Counted from the stretch's first letter, positions 1-8,097 are shown. The stretch is 64,000 bases of DNA from Clostridia bacterium (GCA_017623615.1 JAGAOT010000004.1:1-64000), one strand, 5' to 3'. Notes: generated by a model from the sequence alone, not told the origin. Numbers and translations: made by a program.

Positions 1-1
1 A

Positions 2-1009
2 GTATCCCTTTAACTTTTCATAAGTGTAAAAATCAAAAACACCGTTAAAAACCGAGGGACGGGTGTCATAATACATAAGCATATCAATGGGAGAACGCTG
101 AGAAGTACACATACAAGCCAATGTGAATGATGCACCCTTGATGCCGTGGATTGCTTTAAGAGTGTAAACAAACTCTTCTTCCCACCCTTTTACATAGTTC
201 CATTCGTTGAGTATGCTTTCTGAATTTTCGTAACCGTATTTGTTTAAAAGAACTTTTATTCTTTCTGCTTTTTGAGCCATGTGCACAGGCTCTGTGCAAT
301 AAATATGCCAGGAAAAGAAATCAAGCGGTACGTTTCTTTTTTGCATTTCCTGAAGAAAATCCTCTGCCCATTCTTCGTTATGTGCAAGTGCAGGACCGCC
401 TGTTTTCAAATCAGGAAAACATTCTTTAAGATGCTTTGCGGTAATTTCAAACAAATCAAAAAATTCTGCTTTTGTTCCGCCCCATGTGCGCTTGTTCAAT
501 GAATCGTCAGGGTCAAGATCAGCTTCATTCCAGATTTCCCAGTATTTAATATTGAGTTTGTAGCCATCTGCCCAACCCTCATTGTAATGTCGGATAATAT
601 GTTCGCAGATAAGAGCCCATTTTTTGAAATCATCAGGCGGAACAGTGCCGTGCTTTTTTATCTGATGCTCAATTGTCTGGCCTAATCTGAAAAATGTTTC
701 GGTGCCTGCATCAAGACAAACTAAAATGCTTTCATCCGTACACGCAAAATCATAGGATGCAGGGTCATAAGGGTCGGCGTCGAAATCAGGAAAAATGCAT
801 GTAATATCATGGCTGTACGGACCGCCGTAAATGCCGCAAACAGCAGAATCGTGATTCCTGCTGTATGGAATCCGCGCTGACTTATAATCCGTAAAATTAC
901 TGCGGAATTGGTCATTTGCATGCCTTCTGTGCCAAGGTCCGCCGTTAGTCGCATTAAGAATTTTAAATTTGTTGCCCGGGCTATTCAAATCAAATTTTAA
1001 TATTTCCAT
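2..1009 (-). CDS. GH39-like glycoside hydrolase, C-terminus cut by the window edge
   Basis: Reading leftwards from an ATG at 1009 there is an open frame of 336 codons with no stop before the window edge, so only the N-terminal part is present. CGGAGG lies just upstream (1015-1020) and fixes the start. The residues KYWEIWNEADLDPDD place a putative acid/base Glu at about residue 162. The early NGGPWH and the later FFSWHIY and ILNEWNY blocks resemble the GH39 fold (beta-xylosidase/alpha-L-iduronidase class). No signal peptide is seen, so it is probably cytoplasmic and acts on imported oligosaccharides. It is the last gene seen in a leftward cluster after the GH36 gene. The substrate is not determined by the sequence; GH39 is favoured over GH5 or GH30 only by overall pattern. 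Confidence 0.75.
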   Translation of the reverse strand, partial: MEILKFDLNSPGNKFKILNATNGGPWHRRHANDQFRSNFTDYKSARIPYSRNHDSAVCGIYGGPYSHDITCIFPDFDADPYDPASYDFACTDESILVCLDAGTETFFRLGQTIEHQIKKHGTVPPDDFKKWALICEHIIRHYNEGWADGYKLNIKYWEIWNEADLDPDDSLNKRTWGGTKAEFFDLFEITAKHLKECFPDLKTGGPALAHNEEWAEDFLQEMQKRNVPLDFFSWHIYCTEPVHMAQKAERIKVLLNKYGYENSESILNEWNYVKGWEEEFVYTLKAIHGIKGASFTLACMCTSQRSPIDMLMYYDTRPSVFNGVFDFYTYEKLKGY

Positions 1010-1020
1010 TGGAACCTCCG

Positions 1021-1062
1021 CAAATTCTTATTTTCCGAACTTTTTGACAAATTGGAATTTGT
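1021..1062 (-). repeat. leader repeat, copy A
   Basis: About 42 bp directly upstream of the ribosome binding site of the GH39-like gene. It is almost the same as 2926-2967 and its left part matches 3657-3674. Read on the minus strand it has two parts: one with CCAATTTG, then GTTCGG, then AATAAGAATTTG ending at the ribosome binding site. Confidence 0.7.
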
Positions 1063-1069
1063 TATATTT

Positions 1070-2911
1070 TTAATTCTTTCTTAAATAATAGCACTTACCC
1101 CTAAAATCGCCATCAAGACTGCTGCCAAATTCTTTTTGAATTTTCCAATTTTCAAGATGTTTTTCAACAGGTGGGTTTGCACCATTTTTGAATGTATGAA
1201 CTATCAAAATTGCTTCGCTTTCAGTCTTACGAAGAACAATCTGATAACCCTCAGGGTCGTTGTAATCTTCCACATTACATTCAATAACACTTGTGAAACC
1301 ATTTTTTATAATATGCTTAATTTCGTCATAAAATTTAATTGAGTTAAGGGCTATCTGCCAGTTTTCCTCAGGTAAATCAAAGATTTCACCACTGATGCAA
1401 AGACGACCTAAAAAGCCTGAAATAAGTGAATAGTATGTTCTGTGTACATCTTCTTTTACACGAAGAACAGCCCAAATCTGGCTTTGGCTCGGTTTAATCA
1501 TTCTCTGTACATTAGCTGCGATAATCGGTATGCTTGCACATTCGTGGGCATCAGAAAAACTTGCTTGTGAACAGAGCTCCATTGTTGACGGTTCAAGTCG
1601 GTGACCGCCGCTTGCACAGTTTTCAATTACCAAATCAGGCAACTGCTCTTTAATTCGTTTAAAATAATTTTGACTTGCAAGTGCATACTGGCGAAGACCC
1701 TCACCGAGACTTTCTGCACCGTCACACCCTATGCCGATATTTTCATTATAATCTATTTTAAGGTATCCGTAACCACTGTCACGAAGCAATTTTATTACCT
1801 TTTTATCAAGATAATTCACACACCACTGGTCACGCAGGTCAAGGAAGCGGTGACCGGCAACGTTAAGAGGTGTACCCATACGGGATAAAAGGTGGTTGGT
1901 TTCATTATAAATCTGTGATAATGGTGCAACATTCTCCATTTCAAACCATATTCCGGGAATGAGTCCGTATGATTTAATCATATCGCAAACCGGCTTAAGA
2001 CCGTCGGGAAATTGTGATTTGTTTACATTCCAATCACCGATAGTATCCCACCATTCTTTGCCGTCTTCCTTATACCAACCGCTGTCCATAACAAGGTATT
2101 TAACACCACTACCTTGCAATTTTTTTGCAGTCTTCTCAAGATTTTCAATTGTTGGATTACCCCATGATGTACAGTATTCATTGAAAATCACGGGTAAATC
2201 CTCATCAACAGGGGAAATGTCAGGGCTTTGTGCTTTTACAAGCATATCGCATACTTTAAGAAGTGAATCACCAACTGCCACAACTGCTTTTGGAGTAGTA
2301 AAACTCTCGTTTGGTTTAATTTCTTTGCACCAATGACCATAATCAAAATCCGCAAGACCACCGAGTAATGTCAAAGGCTCTTTATGACGGAAAAGTTCTA
2401 TTTGCCAGCTTGATGGAATATAAAGCTGAACACCGATAAATTTGTTCCTCTCACTGTTTTCTACTGCAACAAAAGGAAACCATTTTCGCACAGGCATTGA
2501 ACCAATCTGACCGAATTTTTCAACCCTTATACCGTGACCACTCCAAGAACGCTCCATATTAAGTTCTGTGAGCTTCTGACTTAGCATTTTGCCCTCTGCA
2601 CTCCAAAATGATGTGGCTCTGTGCAATGTATCGGCATCAATATCAGTAATTGCAAAGGATGAAATCATATCAAGTGTAACTGTTTTATCACCGTTGTTTT
2701 CAAAAACTGTATAACACTCATACACATCACCTTTTTTAATGTGATATGCTGTAATTTTATATCCGTCAGCCGATTCATACACATTCTTATCATCATCGGC
2801 AGAAACAAGTTTGCATTTCCAAAAGCTTTCACTGTCTGCCATTGAAATGCCGTTTATAAAATGACCGCCGAAGTTATCACCACGGACTTTAAACTGAAGA
2901 CCGAATTTCAT
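1070..2911 (-). CDS. GH36 alpha-galactosidase
   Basis: Alpha-galactosidase of family GH36, expected to release terminal alpha-galactosyl units from raffinose-type or galactomannan/xyloglucan-type oligosaccharides. The GH36 core is clear: YLKIDYNENIG gives the nucleophile Asp at about residue 387, ENCASGGHRLEP follows, and FSDAHECASIP gives the acid/base Asp at about residue 454. An N-terminal beta-sandwich domain fills roughly residues 1-250. At 613 residues it is shorter than many GH36 enzymes of about 700. An in-frame ATG at 2920 exists, but AAGG (2921-2924) abuts it with no spacer; the ATG at 2911 sits 9 bases from AAGG and is preferred. No signal peptide. It lies between the membrane protein gene upstream and the GH39-like gene downstream, all on the minus strand. 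Confidence 0.92.
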   Translation of the reverse strand: MKFGLQFKVRGDNFGGHFINGISMADSESFWKCKLVSADDDKNVYESADGYKITAYHIKKGDVYECYTVFENNGDKTVTLDMISSFAITDIDADTLHRATSFWSAEGKMLSQKLTELNMERSWSGHGIRVEKFGQIGSMPVRKWFPFVAVENSERNKFIGVQLYIPSSWQIELFRHKEPLTLLGGLADFDYGHWCKEIKPNESFTTPKAVVAVGDSLLKVCDMLVKAQSPDISPVDEDLPVIFNEYCTSWGNPTIENLEKTAKKLQGSGVKYLVMDSGWYKEDGKEWWDTIGDWNVNKSQFPDGLKPVCDMIKSYGLIPGIWFEMENVAPLSQIYNETNHLLSRMGTPLNVAGHRFLDLRDQWCVNYLDKKVIKLLRDSGYGYLKIDYNENIGIGCDGAESLGEGLRQYALASQNYFKRIKEQLPDLVIENCASGGHRLEPSTMELCSQASFSDAHECASIPIIAANVQRMIKPSQSQIWAVLRVKEDVHRTYYSLISGFLGRLCISGEIFDLPEENWQIALNSIKFYDEIKHIIKNGFTSVIECNVEDYNDPEGYQIVLRKTESEAILIVHTFKNGANPPVEKHLENWKIQKEFGSSLDGDFRGKCYYLRKN

Positions 2912-2925
2912 TATGTTCATCCTTA

Positions 2926-2967
2926 CAAATTCTTATTTGCCGAACTGTTCTACAAATTGGAAGTTGT
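2926..2967 (-). repeat. leader repeat, copy B
   Basis: Second copy of the element at 1021-1062, again directly upstream of a start codon (GH36). CAAATTCTTATTTGCCGAAC is shared with copy A except one base, followed by a shared block with ACAAATTGGAA. The segment CAAAT-AAGA-ATTTG read on the minus strand can form a small hairpin next to the ribosome binding site. Confidence 0.7.
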
Positions 2968-2991
2968 CACGCTGACAAACTAAAAGTTGTG

Positions 2992-3642
2992 TTACCAAAT
3001 GCTGAACGGAATAACCATTTTAATGATTATAGCGAAAGCAATGGCAATTACAATCATACCTATTGTTTCTTTCATGGATTTTCGTAAAATAAATATTCCA
3101 AACAGTAGCATTAGGAGGTTAAGCCATGAGCTAATATCTATATAAAACATTCCATACGAGAAAGCTATGTTCAGCAGAACACCTAAAATACCTGAAGAAA
3201 GAATAAGAGCAATACAACCTGTCCCTTTTGCATACCAGCTTAAAAAGGCAAGAAAAGGAGATATGATTGTAAATGCAATCCAAATTAAAGCATAACTTCT
3301 TGGAAAGAACCCCGCCACAAAATAACTGTATATATAATAACTTGCTACAAATCCCGAGAAAAAGGAAAGGACATTGATTGCAGCTCTAATAGGCGTATGG
3401 CTATATACAGATATACAGACTGCAATAACAATCCACGGTGCAAATCCACCTAAGAAATTATGAAAATCTAAGGTATTATCAATCACCTGCAATAGTGCAG
3501 GAAGTTCTCCTTGCCGATAGTCTAAAAATTTAGAAAACAATCCCATGCAAATTCCAAAAAGCAAAATACCTATCGTAACAATAACTTGTCTTTTGATATA
3601 ATTTGATTTTTGGGGTACTCGTATTTTATCTAAAAAATCCAT
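2992..3642 (-). CDS. polytopic membrane protein of unknown function
   Basis: A 216-residue protein with about six hydrophobic segments, beginning near residues 20-38, 62-84, 88-106, 114-133, 139-160 and 168-210. I do not recognise the family with confidence; it resembles small uncharacterised Clostridia membrane proteins (DUF6518-like). No transport motif or catalytic signature is visible. The longest frame starts at a TTG at 3648, but AGGAG on the minus strand is only 2 bases from it and 8 bases from the ATG at 3642, so 3642 is chosen. It is the first gene of the leftward glycan cluster, which suggests a role linked to sugar use, but this is inference only. Confidence 0.6.
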   Translation of the reverse strand: MDFLDKIRVPQKSNYIKRQVIVTIGILLFGICMGLFSKFLDYRQGELPALLQVIDNTLDFHNFLGGFAPWIVIAVCISVYSHTPIRAAINVLSFFSGFVASYYIYSYFVAGFFPRSYALIWIAFTIISPFLAFLSWYAKGTGCIALILSSGILGVLLNIAFSYGMFYIDISSWLNLLMLLFGIFILRKSMKETIGMIVIAIAFAIIIKMVIPFSIW

Positions 3643-3656
3643 TTTCAAATCTCCTA

Positions 3657-3674
3657 CAAATTCTTATTTGTCGA
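3657..3674 (-). repeat. leader repeat, copy C (partial)
   Basis: CAAATTCTTATTTGTCGA, matching the first 18 bases of copies A and B, and again immediately upstream of the ribosome binding site of a minus-strand gene. The second half of the element is not present here. Confidence 0.6.
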
Positions 3675-3741
3675 GGTAATTATATCATACGCACCGGTTA
3701 AAAACAACCGAACTTTTTCTCTCAAAACAAAGCTTTCATAA

Positions 3742-4050
3742 AAACATAGTGCAAAACCGATTAATATGTGTTATTATGAACAAGGTGATGAAAAACAGTT
3801 CACAACGGAGGATTTCAGATTTACTTACAAAAACGGTTATCTTTATGCTTTCCAGATGCGTCCGTCAAAGACTGTGAAAATCAAAACTTTGAGAAAGCAC
3901 ATTCCGCACGACTATCTGATTGAAAGTGTTGAACTTTTAGGCAGTGATGAAAAAATCACGTTCGACAGAAATGAAGAGTGCCTTGAAATCAGCATCAATA
4001 GCGAACTGAAAAACGATTTACCGATTTGTTTCAAAATTGAAATCGGATAA
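3742..4050 (+). pseudogene. remnant of a GH29 alpha-L-fucosidase gene (3' end only)
   Basis: The open frame (an ATG at 3766, with in-frame codons back to a stop at 3739) encodes only the C-terminal beta-sandwich of a GH29 fucosidase. EDFRFTYKNGYLYAFQM, then VKIKTL, then IESVELLGSDEKITF and ISINSEL follow the order of that domain in full-length enzymes of 400-500 residues. The catalytic barrel is absent and no ribosome binding site precedes the ATG. It is most simply the leftover of a deletion that removed the 5' part of the gene. It could be expressed as a free 94-residue domain, but nothing supports that. The neighbours are glycosidases, so loss of one enzyme from the locus fits. Confidence 0.65.
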
Positions 4051-4131
4051 ATTATTCAAGTTTGACAGTTTCAGATAATTAATTAAACATAATTTACAGA
4101 AGAGTTAAAAATTCTGTTAAGGAGTGAATTT

Positions 4132-6381
4132 ATGGCTACTATACCGAACAGTCAGAATTTTCCGCAGTTTTCGCAGGCTGATATTATCAGCGAAATGAAA
4201 AAAGTTTCAAACATCGATATTTCCGATTTCCGTTTTTATCCCGCAATTCAGAACAGACCGAACGAGATAATCAAAATTGAAAGTGAAGAAAACGGAATCG
4301 TTCTTACTTTCGGCACAGTTGCCCGCAAAGCTTTGCTTTCATATACTCACGAAACGTCTTTGCATCTCTATAAACCTGCCGATGCAACCGTTGATACGTT
4401 ATATCTTCATATCAATATCTGGACAGACGATATATTCAGAGTTGTTTTTTCAAAAGAAAAGAAGATTTCAAATCCTTTTTCGGGGCTTCCCGAAAATGCA
4501 CGGATGCTTATTGCAAAGCCTGAAAAGGTTGAATTTACGCTCGACGAAACCGAAAATAAGATAACTCTCACAACAAGCAAAACAGAAATCACAGTTGATA
4601 AAAAAACAACAAGAATTTCAGCAAAATTTATTGACGGCAAAGAGTATTACAGTCAGAAAAAGCAGGATTTCCGCACGGGAGATATTCACGATCTGGCGCT
4701 TGCCGATTCCGATAATGATTATGCCTGCTTTGAGGCGCTTGAGCTTGAAAGTGATGAGATTATTTACGGTCTCGGTGAACGCTTTGATTCGCTCACACGC
4801 AACGGCAGAACCGTTGATTTTCATAACAAGGATGCCGTCGGCACAACAAGCCGCCGTGCGTACATAAACATTCCGTTTTATCTTTCAACAAAAGGCTACG
4901 GTCTTTTTCTTAATTCAGGCGCAAAAACCGATTGGCAGATTGCAACAACGGATTTAAGTGCACTGCAGTTTGCCGTTCTTGACAGTCAGCTTGACTATTT
5001 TGTAATCGGCGGCAAAACTCCGAAAGATATCATAAAAGGCTACTGCTCTCTTACAGGTTTTTCAAAGCTTCCTCCGCTCTGGAGCTTCGGTCTCTGGATG
5101 AGCCGAAACAGTTATGTTTCCTGGGATGTTGTTGACGATATTGCAAAAAAAGTCCGTGAAAACGATATTCCTTGTGACGTTCTGCACCTTGATACCGCTT
5201 GGTTTAACCGTGACTGGAACTGCGATCTGAAATTCTTGGAAGAACGTTTCCCGAATCCTGAAGAAAACATTGACCGCTACAAAAAAGACGGATTTAAAAT
5301 CAGCCTCTGGCAGTATAATTTCATTCCGCCCAATGACGATAATGAGCATTATCACGAAGCTGTGAAATACGGTTATCTTTCAAAAGATAAAGACGGAAAT
5401 CCCTATCAGTTACCCGAAACCTGTCAGGGAAGCTGGGTAAAAGACGTTACCATTGACTTTTCAAATCCCGATGCATGCAAATGGTATGCCGATAAAATAA
5501 AGGAACTTATCAAACTCGGAGCATGTGCAATCAAAACCGATTTCGGCGAAGGAATTGCGGAAGATGCGGTCTATCAGAATATTGACGGCAAGCATTTCCA
5601 TAATCTTTATTCTCTCGTCTATAACGGCGTTGTTTTTGATGCAACCAAATCCGTATCGGGTGAAAACATTGTGTGGGCAAGAAGCGGAACTGCAGGCAGT
5701 CAGCGCTATCCTCTTCATTGGGGCGGCGACAGCCAATGTACTTTTGAAGCTCTTGCAGGAACACTCAGAGCAGCTTTGTCATTAGGTTTTAGTGGTATTC
5801 CGTTCTTCTCGCACGATATCGGCGGATTTTTGGGAACACCTACTGATGAGCTTTACGTTCGCTGGGCACAGCTCGGATTGTTTTCGTCACATTCACGTTG
5901 CCACGGTGTTGGCGATAACAATTACCGTGAGCCATGGAGATTTTCTCAAGAATCCTGCGATATATTCAGATATTACGATAAACTCCGCTATTCGCTTATG
6001 CCGTATATCTATGAGCAGGCAGAAAAATGCACCGAAACGGGTCTGCCGATGATGCGTGCGTTGTATCTCGAATATCCCGATGACAGAAACGTCAGATATA
6101 TTGATGATGAATATCTTTTTGGCGAAAGTCTGCTCATCGCTCCCGTACTCAAGCCCCTGAGCAAAACAGATATCCGTGAAATTTATCTTCCCAAAGGAAC
6201 TTGGTTTGATTATCATACCAAAGAAAAAATTGAGTCAAACGGAATGTGGATTTCACAAAAAGTTGACCTCAGAACCTTGCCGATTTTCGTAAAAGAAGGC
6301 ACAACTCTCAAATATTGCGAAGTGAAAAACAACCTTCAGAACGGAATGGGCGAAGTTGTAAAAACAGAAGAATACAGATAA
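4132..6381 (+). CDS. GH31 alpha-xylosidase/alpha-glucosidase
   Basis: A 749-residue GH31 enzyme close in layout to the YicI-type alpha-xylosidases. The N-terminal beta-sandwich runs to about residue 310, and the (beta/alpha)8 barrel starts at LWSFGLWMSRNSY. The nucleophile is Asp470 in IKTDFGE and the acid/base is Asp533 in HWGGDSQ; FFSHDIGGF lies beyond. KTDFGE is typical of the alpha-xylosidase branch, so release of alpha-xylose from xyloglucan oligosaccharides is the best guess; alpha-glucosidase activity cannot be excluded. AAGGAG lies 8 bases before the ATG. No signal peptide. The gene is divergent from the GH36/GH39 cluster; together with the GH29 remnant and a GH2 gene at 45 kb the set would suit fucogalactoxyloglucan, which is inference. 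Confidence 0.92.
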   Translation: MATIPNSQNFPQFSQADIISEMKKVSNIDISDFRFYPAIQNRPNEIIKIESEENGIVLTFGTVARKALLSYTHETSLHLYKPADATVDTLYLHINIWTDDIFRVVFSKEKKISNPFSGLPENARMLIAKPEKVEFTLDETENKITLTTSKTEITVDKKTTRISAKFIDGKEYYSQKKQDFRTGDIHDLALADSDNDYACFEALELESDEIIYGLGERFDSLTRNGRTVDFHNKDAVGTTSRRAYINIPFYLSTKGYGLFLNSGAKTDWQIATTDLSALQFAVLDSQLDYFVIGGKTPKDIIKGYCSLTGFSKLPPLWSFGLWMSRNSYVSWDVVDDIAKKVRENDIPCDVLHLDTAWFNRDWNCDLKFLEERFPNPEENIDRYKKDGFKISLWQYNFIPPNDDNEHYHEAVKYGYLSKDKDGNPYQLPETCQGSWVKDVTIDFSNPDACKWYADKIKELIKLGACAIKTDFGEGIAEDAVYQNIDGKHFHNLYSLVYNGVVFDATKSVSGENIVWARSGTAGSQRYPLHWGGDSQCTFEALAGTLRAALSLGFSGIPFFSHDIGGFLGTPTDELYVRWAQLGLFSSHSRCHGVGDNNYREPWRFSQESCDIFRYYDKLRYSLMPYIYEQAEKCTETGLPMMRALYLEYPDDRNVRYIDDEYLFGESLLIAPVLKPLSKTDIREIYLPKGTWFDYHTKEKIESNGMWISQKVDLRTLPIFVKEGTTLKYCEVKNNLQNGMGEVVKTEEYR

Positions 6382-6446
6382 CAGATAAACTCCTCACCGC
6401 AAAAAGTCAGAAATATGGTTGAGGATTAACGGACCGTTAATATCAA

Positions 6447-6484
6447 AAAGACTGCACGGAGACTATCCATGCAGTCTTTGTTGT
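6447..6484. terminator. intrinsic terminator, probably two-way
   Basis: AAAGACTGCA (6447-6456) pairs with TGCAGTCTTT (6470-6479) around a 13-base loop, followed by GTTGTTT. It lies between the convergent GH31 gene and the AbrB-like gene and has A-rich and T-rich flanks, so it could end both transcripts. Confidence 0.7.
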
Positions 6485-6524
6485 TTCTGTATCAAACGCC
6501 TGAAACCGTTGATATGTAAGGGAT

Positions 6525-6695
6525 TTACTCCAACCGTTTCTCTAAATCGAGCATTGCGGAAATGTAGTTTTCTGACTGTGTCAATGATGTCGAGTCGGGG
6601 TCGCCTTCGCGGATTCTCATAGTTCTTCTGATTTCTTTTGGAATAACGACCCTTCCGAGGTCATCAATTCTTCTGACAATACCTGTGGCTTTCAT
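6525..6695 (-). CDS. AbrB/SpoVT-family DNA-binding protein, atypically short
   Basis: A 56-residue frame: MKATGIVRRIDDLGRVVIP, then KEIRRTMRIREGDP, then a tail ending in ENYISAMLDLEKRLE. The first 33 residues are a textbook AbrB/SpoVT swapped-hairpin DNA-binding domain. In normal members the strand after REGDP continues with a short hydrophobic strand and a glycine turn; here that part is missing and an unrelated helical-looking tail follows. AAGGAG lies about 12 bases before the ATG. Full AbrB-like proteins are about 80-90 residues and SpoVT about 180. This may be a truncated or internally deleted copy, or a genuine minimal form. Divergent from the tetR gene. Confidence 0.6.
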   Translation of the reverse strand: MKATGIVRRIDDLGRVVIPKEIRRTMRIREGDPDSTSLTQSENYISAMLDLEKRLE

Positions 6696-6848
6696 TTTAT
6701 ATCTTTCTCCTTATATTTTGGTTGCCCTGTTATTGTTTGTCAGAAATTGCGGTTTATACGAAATAATTCTATCAAATATTGATTTACTGCCTTAAACAAA
6801 CGGTTGAATCTTTCTTTGGAAAATTTTTTACAAATTACTTTCAAAGTG

Positions 6849-6877
6849 TTGACAAATCCATAACGGATATGTATTAT
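6849..6877 (+). promoter_or_regulatory. sigma-A-type promoter of the tetR gene
   Basis: TTGACA at 6849-6854 and TATTAT at 6872-6877 with a 17-base spacer. It is correctly placed for the tetR transcript and overlaps the palindrome at 6875-6892. Confidence 0.7.
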
Positions 6878-6892
6878 AGTACATGAACTATA
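6875..6892 (+). promoter_or_regulatory. putative TetR operator
   Basis: Inverted repeat TATAGT-6 bases-ACTATA covering the end of the -10 box and the expected transcription start. A second TATAGTAC lies at 6891-6898, 16 bases downstream of the first (6875-6882). The position fits autorepression by the TetR protein encoded next. Confidence 0.5.
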
Positions 6893-6926
6893 TAGTACGC
6901 ATACAATTTATGAGCGGGGTGATTTT

Positions 6927-7616
6927 ATCAGACGAAGAAAAGTTAACACAACAAAGCTGGAGATTATTCAGACGGCATCTGAAATGTTTATTGAAAACGG
7001 ATATTCGGCAACATCTCTGCGTTCGGTTGCGGATAAGCTGGATATCAGTCCCGGACATCTTGTTTTTTATTTCCCCACGAAGGAGCATTTGCTTGCAGTT
7101 CTTATAGACAAGCTTTGTTCGTTTCAATGGAAACTGATAAAAAAAGAGGCGGAGGACGGAATAAGCACTCTTCTTGCGGTTTGCCTTGAACTTATGACAA
7201 TGGCGGCGGCAGCGGAGGAGGATGAAATTGCAAAGGACTTTTTGGTTTCTGCTTATCAGAGCAGGAGATGTCTTGAAATGATTCAGAAAAATGATATTGA
7301 AAGGGCAAAAGAGGTTTTTTCGGAGTTTTGTTCCGATTGGTCCGATGAGCAGTTCAAGCAGGCGGAAAGCCTTATTTCCGGCATAGAGTATGCAACGCTG
7401 AACACAACACGCTACTCTGCAAAGCTTGAAACACGAATTACGAGTGCGCTTGAAGCAATATTGACAATTTACAATGTGCCCGAGGAAATTCGTAAGATTA
7501 AAATTAAAAAGGTTCAGTCAATGAATTATCGTGCAATAGGCAAACGAATTTTCAAAGAATTCAAGGAATATATTGAACAGGAAAATGAGCAGTCGTTTGA
7601 TGAGTTGCTGAAATGA
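6927..7616 (+). CDS. TetR-family transcriptional regulator with a non-standard start
   Basis: The protein has a TetR helix-turn-helix: KLEIIQTASEMFIENGY, SATSLRSVADKL, then DISPGHLVFYFPTKEHLL. It is followed by an all-helical ligand domain of about 150 residues. The only ATG that keeps the frame (6984) starts inside helix 1 and would destroy the DNA-binding domain. Upstream the frame is open to 6864 but contains no ATG, GTG or TTG. A strong ribosome binding site, GGGGTGAT (6916-6923), is followed in frame by ATC at 6927, which would give a normal TetR N-terminus (I-RRRKVNTTKLE). I therefore place the start at 6927 as ATC, or at a base changed from ATG; CTG at 6957 is another option. The gene sits under a good promoter with a palindrome, which suggests autoregulation. 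The target gene is unknown. Confidence 0.75.
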   Translation: MRRRKVNTTKLEIIQTASEMFIENGYSATSLRSVADKLDISPGHLVFYFPTKEHLLAVLIDKLCSFQWKLIKKEAEDGISTLLAVCLELMTMAAAAEEDEIAKDFLVSAYQSRRCLEMIQKNDIERAKEVFSEFCSDWSDEQFKQAESLISGIEYATLNTTRYSAKLETRITSALEAILTIYNVPEEIRKIKIKKVQSMNYRAIGKRIFKEFKEYIEQENEQSFDELLK

Positions 7617-7655
7617 ACGCAGAATGCAGAACGATGAACGCAGAACGGAGAATTT
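7617..7655 (+). repeat. GCAGAA-type repeat, left of the four-helix-bundle gene
   Basis: Short irregular tandem copies of GAACGCAGAA / AATGCAGAAC run between the tetR stop and the ribosome binding site of the next gene. The same words recur at 8005-8072 on the other side of that gene. Confidence 0.55.
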
Positions 7656-7656
7656 G

Positions 7657-8004
7657 ATGGGTAGCATTATTGAAATTAAAAGCTTTGATTTTGCAGTCAG
7701 AACGGTAAATCTTTATAAGCATCTGACTTCGGAGAAAAAAGAGTTTGTTTTATCAAAACAGCTTTTACGTTGCGGAACAAGCATCGGTGCAAATATTGCC
7801 GAAGCTGAACGAGGGCAAAGCAAGGCGGACTTCAATGCAAAACTGAACATTGCCCTTAAAGAGGCAAATGAAACATATTACTGGTTAAGGTTGTTACACG
7901 AAACAGATTATCTGACAGATAAAGAATTTAAAAGCATTGAGAAAGATATTGATGAAATAATCGCAATACTCGTTTCAATATGCAAGAAAACAAGCTTAAA
8001 ATAA
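7657..8004 (+). CDS. four-helix-bundle protein of the S23/IVP family
   Basis: A 115-residue all-helical protein with the family marks: SFDFAVRTVNLYKHL, the LLRCGTSIGANIAEAERGQS block, then DFNAKLNIALKEANETYYWLRLL. These proteins were first seen encoded in intervening sequences of 23S rRNA genes and also include the Avd accessory proteins of retroelements. Neither a reverse transcriptase nor an rRNA gene is nearby, so its role here is unknown. An in-frame ATG at 7624 lies inside the flanking repeat; the ATG at 7657 follows ACGGAGAA and begins the conserved part, so it is preferred. Repeats on both sides suggest gene and repeats may have arrived as one unit. Confidence 0.85.
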   Translation: MGSIIEIKSFDFAVRTVNLYKHLTSEKKEFVLSKQLLRCGTSIGANIAEAERGQSKADFNAKLNIALKEANETYYWLRLLHETDYLTDKEFKSIEKDIDEIIAILVSICKKTSLK

Positions 8005-8072
8005 ACGCAGAATGATGAATGCAGAACGAATATAACCACCTCTGTGTTCTGCACTCTGAACTCTGCACTCAA
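8005..8072 (+). repeat. GCAGAA-type repeat, right of the four-helix-bundle gene, imperfect hairpin
   Basis: The left arm ACGCAGAATGATGAATGC is followed by AGAAC, a spacer with CACCTCTGTG, and a right arm with GTTCTGCACTCTGAAC. The arms pair imperfectly. The words match the repeat at 7617-7655. Confidence 0.55.
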
Positions 8073-8097
8073 TAAACAAGGAGGTTTTTTTAAAATC

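Noticed and set aside
7657..8004. Four-helix-bundle protein as Avd of a diversity-generating retroelement
   Set aside because: No reverse transcriptase, no template/variable repeat pair and no C-type lectin target gene are present in the window.
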